NCBI GenBank assembly: GCA_027021685.1
Contig: JALUTW010000283.1
Location: forward strand, 1-9,628
Direction of reading: 5' to 3'
DNA: 9,628 nucleotides
From: Chromatiales bacterium
GTDB lineage: Bacteria > Pseudomonadota > Gammaproteobacteria > CAMYNG01
The notes beneath the pieces are model-generated. The model was not told where the DNA came from. It did not search any database and saw only the letters and a list, made by a program, of their open reading frames with translations. Positions 4,868 to 9,628 of the stretch are shown piece by piece. A program made the translations under genes and the position numbers. Numbering within the stretch: the first letter of the stretch is position 1; each line of letters opens with the position of its first letter.

Positions 4868-7378
4868 ATGAGCCCGAGCCAGACCCCGCCGGCCCCGGCC
4901 GGCCCCCTGCGGCGTTTCCTCGACCGCATCCGCGCCGCGCCCGGCAAGGAGTACGAACAGGCCTTCCTGCGCCTGGGCATCGGGGTCTTCGTCTATTTCT
5001 ACATCAGCCTCACCCATCCCGACGACCCCGGGACCATCTTCCGGGTGGCGGTGGAGATCGCCCTCTACACCCTGGCCGGGATCCTGATCCTGGCCTGGAT
5101 ATACCGCCGCCCGGCGGCCTCCCCGGCCCGCTATCTCACCGCCAATCTGGTGGACATGGCGGGGTTGTCCTACGCGGTGTACCTGGCCGGGGAGCTGGGC
5201 GCCCCGCTTTATCCGCTCTATCTGTGGGTGATCTTCGGCTACGGCTTCCGCTTCGGTCCCCGCTACCTCATCCAGTGCACCCTGCTGGGCGTGGCCGGCT
5301 TCGCCCTGGTGTTCGTCTTCTCCGACTACTGGCGCCACCATTTGATCCTGTACTTCGGCCTGCTGGCGGGCCTCATCGTGCTGCCGGCCTATGCCCTGAC
5401 CCTGCTCAGGCGGCTGCAGGAAGCCAAGGAGCGGGCCGAGGTGGCCAACCGGGCCAAGAGCCAGTTCCTGGCCAACATGAGCCACGAGCTGCGCACCCCC
5501 CTCAACGGCATCCTCGGCTGCACCGACCTCCTGCGGGCCACCCGGCTGGACCCGGAGCAGCGCGAGTACACCGACACCATCGACGACTCGGTGCACGCCC
5601 TGCTGGGGGTCATCGACCACATCCTGGATTTCTCCAAGATCGAGGCCGGGCGCGTGCGCTACGAGCAGCGCCCGTTCGACCTGCACGAGCTGCTCAACCG
5701 CACCCTGCGCATGATGCAGCCGGTGGCCGCGCGCAAGCGGCTGACCCTGCGTCTCATCGTGGACGCCGACGTCCCCTTCCGCCTCACCGGCGACGCCCGC
5801 CATCTGCGCCAGGTGCTGGTCAACCTGCTGGGCAACGCGGTCAAGTTCACCGACCGCGGCGGGGTGCTGGTGCGGGTGGCGCGGGCAGCGGGCCGGCCCG
5901 GCGAGGCCCTGCGGCTGCGGTTCGAGATCGAGGACACCGGCTGCGGCATCCCCGAGGCCGCCCAGCGCGGCATCTTCGAGCGCTTCGTTCAGGCCGACGA
6001 CTCCGACACCCGCCCCTACGGCGGCACCGGCCTGGGCACGGCCATCTGCCGCGAGCTGGTCCAGGGCATGGGGGGCGAGATCGGCCTGCACAGCGTCCCC
6101 GGCGAGGGCAGCACCTTCTGGTTCGAGCTGCCGTTCGCCGTTCCGGCCGAGGCGCCCGTCCCCGCGCTGGGCACGGCCCGGGTCCTGCTGGTGGGGGCCG
6201 CTGGCCCGGAACGGCTGATGCTGGAGAGCGCGCTCACCGCCTGGGGCGCCACCTGCCATTACTGCGCCAGCGCCCAGGACGCCCTCGATGCGCTGGAGGC
6301 CGCGGCCCCCGGCCGCGAGGGCTACCATGCGGTCATCGTGGCCCGGCCCCTCATGGACATCGACGCGCCCCACTTCGCCTCCGCCGTGCGCGACAGTGCC
6401 GCCGGGCGCGAGTCGGCGCTGATCCTCGTCACCGACCGCACCGATCCGGACACCGTGGGCAGCCTGCGCGAGGCGGGTTTCGACCAGGTGCTCCCTCGCC
6501 ACTGCGACAGGGACCTCCTGTACAACGCCATCCACGCCTCGCCCCTGCTGCAGGAGACGGACAAGCTGGAGGACTTCTGGGAGCACTACCTGCGCACCCA
6601 TCCGGCCCGTGGCCTCCGGGTACTGGTGGCCGAGGACAACGAGACCAACCAGAAGGTGATCCGCCGCATCCTGGAGCGCGCCGGCCACCAGGTGACCCTG
6701 GCCGCCAACGGGATCGAAGGGCTGGACCAGCTCAACCACGGGGCCTTCGACTTGTGCATTGCCGACATGCACATGCCGGTGATGGGTGGACTGGAGATGG
6801 TGGAGACCTACCGGCGCACCCATCCGCGCAGTGATCTGCCCATCATCATGCTCACCGCCAACGCCACCACCGAGGCCAAGGAACAGTGCGAGCAGGCCGG
6901 CATCCAGGCCTTCCTCACCAAGCCCATTCTGTCCTCGGTGCTGCTGGACACCATCGCCGGGCTCGAAACCGGCCGCGCGCCGGCCCCGGCCCCCGCCACC
7001 GGTCCCGGTGACGCGGTGCTCGACCCGGACACCCTGCGCGAGCTGGAGGAGCTGGACGACGACGGCCGTTTCGTGGAGGACCTGTTCACCGGCTTCATCC
7101 GCGACGCCCGCCGCAACCTGGCCGCCATGGAGGCCAGCATGGCCCGGGACGAGCGCCGCTTCCGCGAGGCGGCCCACGCCCTCAAGGGCATCGCCGGCAA
7201 CGTGGGGGCCCTGCGCCTGGCCGCCGCCTGCCACCGGGCCAACCGCGCTGGGTCCGCCGGCTTCGCCGACCGGGCGCCGGACCTGCTGGCCGAGGTGGCG
7301 GACGAAGTGGACCGCACCGAGGCGGCGCTCAAGGACTACCTGAAACAGCGCCGCGCCGCGGGCGGGGGTCGTTCATGA
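4868..7378 (+). CDS. rpfC: RpfC-like hybrid sensor kinase for a DSF signal, with extra degenerate receiver
   Basis: The 836-residue protein resembles Xanthomonas RpfC (726 residues), the DSF sensor of the inner membrane. After a short cytoplasmic tail come five to six hydrophobic segments (about 33-49, 58-79, 92-109, 112-127, 133-151, 158-179). Segments LYPLYLWVIFGYGFRFGPRY and YFGLLAGLIVLPAY resemble the RpfC sensor region as I recall it. HisKA has NMSHELRTPLNG (His206). HATPase has N323, DTGCG (356-360) and GGTGLG (385-390). Residues about 437-555 form a receiver fold lacking the acidic pocket, the phospho-Asp (Ala492) and the Lys. A true receiver follows, with E589/D590, D633 (ADMHMP), T663 and K685, then an Ala-Pro linker and an Hpt domain with His770 (AHALKGIAGN). 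The ATG at 4868 is the only plausible start before membrane segment 1; its Shine-Dalgarno is poor. It converges on rpfF. The RpfC assignment rests on sensor resemblance, domain order and the rpfF neighbour. Confidence 0.88.
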   Translation: MSPSQTPPAPAGPLRRFLDRIRAAPGKEYEQAFLRLGIGVFVYFYISLTHPDDPGTIFRVAVEIALYTLAGILILAWIYRRPAASPARYLTANLVDMAGLSYAVYLAGELGAPLYPLYLWVIFGYGFRFGPRYLIQCTLLGVAGFALVFVFSDYWRHHLILYFGLLAGLIVLPAYALTLLRRLQEAKERAEVANRAKSQFLANMSHELRTPLNGILGCTDLLRATRLDPEQREYTDTIDDSVHALLGVIDHILDFSKIEAGRVRYEQRPFDLHELLNRTLRMMQPVAARKRLTLRLIVDADVPFRLTGDARHLRQVLVNLLGNAVKFTDRGGVLVRVARAAGRPGEALRLRFEIEDTGCGIPEAAQRGIFERFVQADDSDTRPYGGTGLGTAICRELVQGMGGEIGLHSVPGEGSTFWFELPFAVPAEAPVPALGTARVLLVGAAGPERLMLESALTAWGATCHYCASAQDALDALEAAAPGREGYHAVIVARPLMDIDAPHFASAVRDSAAGRESALILVTDRTDPDTVGSLREAGFDQVLPRHCDRDLLYNAIHASPLLQETDKLEDFWEHYLRTHPARGLRVLVAEDNETNQKVIRRILERAGHQVTLAANGIEGLDQLNHGAFDLCIADMHMPVMGGLEMVETYRRTHPRSDLPIIMLTANATTEAKEQCEQAGIQAFLTKPILSSVLLDTIAGLETGRAPAPAPATGPGDAVLDPDTLRELEELDDDGRFVEDLFTGFIRDARRNLAAMEASMARDERRFREAAHALKGIAGNVGALRLAAACHRANRAGSAGFADRAPDLLAEVADEVDRTEAALKDYLKQRRAAGGGRS

Positions 7379-7388
7379 CAGAACCGTC

Positions 7389-7417
7389 CCGGTGCGTTCG
7401 CAGGGCGAACACACCGG
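7389..7417. terminator. Long hairpin between convergent rpfC and rpfF
   Basis: Arms CCGGTGCGTTCGC (7389-7401) and GCGAACACACCGG (7405-7417) pair over 13 bases with one mismatch and a three-base loop, starting 11 bases after the rpfC stop. No T tract follows on either strand. It sits where a bidirectional terminator is expected between convergent genes, so I call it a probable terminator or 3'-end stabilising stem. Confidence 0.55.
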
Positions 7418-7499
7418 CGTGCAGAAGACAAAGGTCAAAAAGTTGCAGGATACCACCGCACCACAGCAGCCGCACCGGGTTCCCGACCACGAACCATCT

Positions 7500-7537
7500 T
7501 CCCTTTGCGCCCTTTGCGCCTCTGCGTCTTTGCGTTG
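7500..7537. repeat. CTTTGCG-type dispersed tandem repeat
   Basis: Four near-copies of a nine- or eight-base unit follow each other: CCTTTGCGC (7502), CCTTTGCGC (7511), CTCTGCGT (7520) and CTTTGCGT (7528), then TGAAGG. Read on the minus strand they encode the familiar spurious peptide NAKTQRRKGRKG. I recognise this from many unrelated environmental bacterial genomes, where it recurs as an intergenic repeat of unknown function. It lies in the 202-base rpfC-rpfF spacer, which otherwise holds only the hairpin at 7389-7417. Confidence 0.75.
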
Positions 7538-7580
7538 AAGGTTTTTGCTGTGCAAGCAACCCCAGCCGCGAACGCCCGGC

Positions 7581-8483
7581 TCACGCCGTTTCGGCTGCCG
7601 GTTCCTCCTTGCGCTGCATCGTGCGCTCGCGGCGCCGGTCCTGGGAGCGGACGATGCGCTCCATCACCTTGAGGGCGCGGCCGTCCACCTCCAGCGCCGC
7701 CTCCACCCACAGGTCGGCGACCCGGGCCAGCTCCTCGAAGGTGATGGGCTGCATGAGGTTGCGCGCGCGGCGTGCCGCCACCCGCCCGCGCTGGTGGCTG
7801 CGGTGCTCGGCCATGGCCCGGCGCAACACCGCCTCGCCCTCGCCGTCCTCGGCCAGGATGTCCACCACGCCCAGCTCGTGAAGCTCGGCGGCGGTGTACA
7901 TGCGGCCGGACGTGATGAGGCGCTCGGCCACCGCCGGCGACACCCGCCGCGACAGGAAGCTCATGGCCCCCATGCCCGGAAACAGGTCGAACAGGATCTC
8001 GGGGAACCCGATCTGGGCCGAGCGCTCGGCCACGATGTAGTCACAGGACAGCGGCGCCTCGAAGCCGCCGCCCAGGGCGCTGCCCTGGATCAGGGCGTAG
8101 GAGGTCACCCCCTTGCCGAACTGCTCCACGCAGGTCATCTCCATGCGCAGGCAGCTGTAGGCGTACTCGCGCAGGGCCTCGGCGTCACGGGCCTCGATGC
8201 AGCGCCGGAAATAGGCCAGGTCGCCGCCCAGGTTGTAGACCCCGGGCACCGCCGAGGCCGCCACCAGGTAGCGCACCGGCATCACCGCGTCGTCCACCTG
8301 GCGGATGAAGTCGAACAGGTCCTGCATCTCGCGCAACAGCGTGGGTGTGAAGCTGGGCCGGGGTTCGCCGTGCATACGGAACCAGACGGCGCCGGTGTCC
8401 GCGTCGTAGTGTGCATCCATGTGCGTGTATCCCCGGGCCTGTCCCAGGTCGGTGTGTACGGTCTTTGCGGCTGAACGGCTCAT
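7581..8483 (-). CDS. rpfF: RpfF-like DSF synthase (crotonase fold)
   Basis: The 300-residue enoyl-CoA hydratase/isomerase-family protein matches the RpfF type, which dehydrates 3-hydroxyacyl-ACP to the cis-2-enoyl form and releases the free fatty acid signal. The crotonase oxyanion and active-site segments are VPGVYNLGGDLAYF (about 79-92), QGSALGGGFEAPLSCDY with Glu142, and IGFPEILFDLFPGMGA with Glu162. The 20-residue spacing equals that of the catalytic Glu141 and Glu161 of Xanthomonas RpfF. A basic C-terminal tail ends RRRERTMQRKEEP. The ATG at 8481-8483 is chosen because AGAGGG lies eight bases upstream; a GTG three codons earlier abuts that Shine-Dalgarno and cannot use it. It converges on the RpfC-like gene, as I recall rpfF and rpfC being arranged in Xanthomonas. 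A generic enoyl-CoA hydratase is the alternative, but the two Glu, the length and the neighbour argue against it. Confidence 0.9.
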   Translation of the reverse strand: MSRSAAKTVHTDLGQARGYTHMDAHYDADTGAVWFRMHGEPRPSFTPTLLREMQDLFDFIRQVDDAVMPVRYLVAASAVPGVYNLGGDLAYFRRCIEARDAEALREYAYSCLRMEMTCVEQFGKGVTSYALIQGSALGGGFEAPLSCDYIVAERSAQIGFPEILFDLFPGMGAMSFLSRRVSPAVAERLITSGRMYTAAELHELGVVDILAEDGEGEAVLRRAMAEHRSHQRGRVAARRARNLMQPITFEELARVADLWVEAALEVDGRALKVMERIVRSQDRRRERTMQRKEEPAAETA

Positions 8484-8539
8484 GGCTGGCACCCTCTTGG
8501 CTGGAGCTTGAATTCACCATCCCCTGCCGGGAATGGCCC

Positions 8540-8574
8540 CTCCCGTCCCCCTAGCATAGGCCGTGGGACGGGAG
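8540..8574 (-). promoter_or_regulatory. Putative rpfF promoter within a perfect inverted repeat
   Basis: Minus-strand TATGCT (8558-8553, four of six matches to TATAAT) is the best -10 candidate upstream of rpfF. The hexamer CTGCAA, 17 bases upstream, is a weak -35 (three of six). The -10 lies between perfect 10-base inverted arms, CTCCCGTCCC and GGGACGGGAG (8540-8549 and 8565-8574), 15 bases apart. The arrangement could be an operator spanning the promoter or, if transcription starts upstream, a leader hairpin. The repeat is directly visible; the promoter is inferred. Confidence 0.45.
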
Positions 8575-8587
8575 ATTGCAGGCTTCC

Positions 8588-8603
8588 CGTGATCCGGCTC
8601 ACG
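8588..8603 (-). promoter_or_regulatory. CRP/Clp-like binding site upstream of rpfF
   Basis: The site CGTGA-N6-TCACG is a perfect dyad that contains the CRP-family core GTGA-N6-TCAC exactly; only the outer bases (C/G in place of T/A) depart from the E. coli consensus. Its centre lies about 112 bases before the rpfF ATG and about 50 bases before the start predicted from the TATGCT box, which is off the usual -41.5 or -61.5 phasing. A CRP, Vfr or Clp homologue is the likely binder if the site is used. No regulator of that family is in the window. Confidence 0.45.
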
Positions 8604-8622
8604 AATTCCGTCGCCGGCGGGG

Positions 8623-8638
8623 AAAACCCGTATCGGGT
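8623..8638 (-). terminator. Short hairpin with T run after uvrB
   Basis: On the minus strand ACCCG-ATA-CGGGT forms a 5-bp stem whose 3' arm runs into T4, 20 bases past the uvrB stop. It is a weak intrinsic terminator candidate that would separate uvrB from rpfF. The stem is short, so read-through into rpfF is possible. Confidence 0.35.
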
Positions 8639-8657
8639 GCCGGGATTGGGAGGTGGG

Positions 8658-9628
8658 TCAACCGGCCTGGACCAGGCCGAAGCCGGCGTCGCGGATGCGG
8701 CGGATGCGGTCGCGGATACGGGCCGCCTCCTCGAACTCCAGGTTCTGGGCGTGGCGGTACATCTCCTTCTCCAGGGCCTCGATGCGCCGCTCCAGCTCGT
8801 CGGGCGCCAGGTCTCCGTACTCGATGATCTCCTCCGCCACCCGGGCGAAGCGCTCGGGGCTGGGGGCCCCGGCGTGGGCGCCCTCCATGATATCGGCCAC
8901 CGCCTTCTCGATGGTGCGCGGGGTGATGCCGTGGGCCTCGTTGTAGGCGAGCTGCCTGGCCCGGCGCCGCTCGGTCTCGTCGATGGCCCGCTGCATGGAG
9001 CCGGTCACGGTGTCGGCATAGAGGATGGCGGTGCCGTGGGCGTTGCGCGCGGCGCGGCCGATGGTCTGGATGAGGGAGCGGTCGGAGCGCAGGAAGCCCT
9101 CCTTGTCCGCATCGAGGATGGCCACCAGCGAGACCTCCGGGATGTCCAGCCCCTCGCGCAGGAGGTTGATCCCCACCAGCACGTCGAACTCGCCCAGGCG
9201 CAGGTCGCGGATGATCTCCACCCGCTCCACGGTGTCGATGTCCGAGTGCATGTAGCGCACGCGCACGCCGTGCTCGCCCAGGTAGTCGGTGAGGTCCTCG
9301 GCCATGCGCTTGGTGAGCGTGGTCACCAGCACCCGTTCGCCCGCGGCCGTCCGGTGCCGGATCTCGGACAGCAGGTCGTCCACCTGGGTCGAGGCCGGAC
9401 GCACCTCCACCACCGGGTCCACCAGGCCGGTGGGGCGTACCACCTGCTCCACCACCCGCGCCGAACGGGCCTCCTCGTAGGGCCCGGGAGTGGCGGAGAC
9501 GAAGATGGTCTGGGGCATGAGACGCTCGAACTCGTCGAAACGCAGGGGCCGGTTGTCCAGCGCAGAGGGCAGGCGGAAGCCGTACTCCACCAGGTTCTCC
9601 TTGCGCGCGCGGTCGCCGCGGTACATGC
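8658..9628 (-). CDS. uvrB: Excinuclease ABC subunit B, C-terminal part
   Basis: About 323 residues of UvrB are present; the N-terminal half, with the Walker A motif and the beta-hairpin, lies beyond base 9628 (E. coli UvrB has 673 residues). UvrB receives damage from UvrA, verifies the lesion and recruits UvrC in nucleotide excision repair. Visible landmarks are YRGDRARKENLVEYGFRLPS and LDNRPLRFDEFE near the edge, FVSATPGPYE, helicase motif V GLDIPEVSLVAILDADKEGF, motif VI QTIGRAARN, and the C-terminal UVR motif LEKEMYRHAQNLEFEEAARIRD that contacts UvrC. The frame is open to the edge; the ATG at 9624-9626 is an internal methionine, not the start. The stop is at 8658-8660. No defects are seen. 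Confidence 0.98.
   Translation of the reverse strand, partial: MYRGDRARKENLVEYGFRLPSALDNRPLRFDEFERLMPQTIFVSATPGPYEEARSARVVEQVVRPTGLVDPVVEVRPASTQVDDLLSEIRHRTAAGERVLVTTLTKRMAEDLTDYLGEHGVRVRYMHSDIDTVERVEIIRDLRLGEFDVLVGINLLREGLDIPEVSLVAILDADKEGFLRSDRSLIQTIGRAARNAHGTAILYADTVTGSMQRAIDETERRRARQLAYNEAHGITPRTIEKAVADIMEGAHAGAPSPERFARVAEEIIEYGDLAPDELERRIEALEKEMYRHAQNLEFEEAARIRDRIRRIRDAGFGLVQAG

Noticed and set aside
4682..7234. An 850-codon open frame on the minus strand
   Set aside because: It is antisense to the RpfC-like gene and runs through the tRNA-Val end; its Gly/Gln/His/Val-rich low-complexity composition indicates a shadow frame.
7500..7537. A CRISPR array at the CTTTGCG repeats
   Set aside because: The units are only eight to nine bases and contiguous, with no spacers and no cas genes nearby.
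8490..8492. GTG as the rpfF start, three codons upstream of the chosen ATG
   Set aside because: The AGAGGG Shine-Dalgarno directly abuts this GTG and leaves no spacing, whereas it is eight bases from the ATG.

Overview
The window is GC-rich DNA, densely coding on both strands, from a gammaproteobacterium. The gene order thrS-infC-rpmI-rplT-pheS-pheT is the classic gammaproteobacterial translation cluster, and the proteins resemble their gammaproteobacterial homologues throughout. The GC-rich composition together with RpfC/RpfF-type genes fits a Chromatiales/Ectothiorhodospiraceae-like or Xanthomonadales-related lineage. I cannot place it more precisely from sequence alone.

Left part (1-4704, minus strand): read in transcription order, a tRNA-Val(GAC) gene with a near-ideal -10 box is followed by thrS, infC, rpmI, rplT, pheS and the first 26 codons of pheT. 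thrS and infC are tightly coupled. The infC Shine-Dalgarno lies in the last thrS codons, and infC must start at an AUC codon, because the thrS stop is in the same frame two codons upstream. A strong intrinsic terminator with a six-T tract lies between rplT and pheS, where E. coli has its pheST attenuator, but no Phe-rich leader peptide is visible. An unusual 186-base spacer separates pheS from pheT.

Middle part (4705-8657): a DSF-type (diffusible signal factor) quorum-sensing pair in convergent orientation. On the plus strand is an RpfC-like hybrid sensor kinase: multi-pass membrane sensor, HisKA, HATPase, a degenerate receiver, a canonical receiver and an Hpt domain. On the minus strand is an RpfF-like crotonase-fold DSF synthase with both catalytic glutamates. 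The convergent spacer holds a long hairpin and a dispersed CTTTGCG-type repeat. The region upstream of rpfF holds a CRP/Clp-like palindrome and a perfect 10-base inverted repeat around a plausible -10 box. The HD-GYP regulator RpfG, the usual output partner, is not in the window.

Right part (8658-9628, minus strand): the C-terminal half of UvrB, cut by the window edge.

How the genes work together: RpfF should make a cis-2-unsaturated fatty acid signal. RpfC should sense it, relay phosphate (His206, Asp633, His770) and probably restrain RpfF through its receiver. The translation cluster and uvrB are housekeeping neighbours with no evident functional link to the signalling genes. The most distinctive points are the pseudo-receiver inside RpfC, the regulatory-looking rpfF promoter region and the AUC start of infC.
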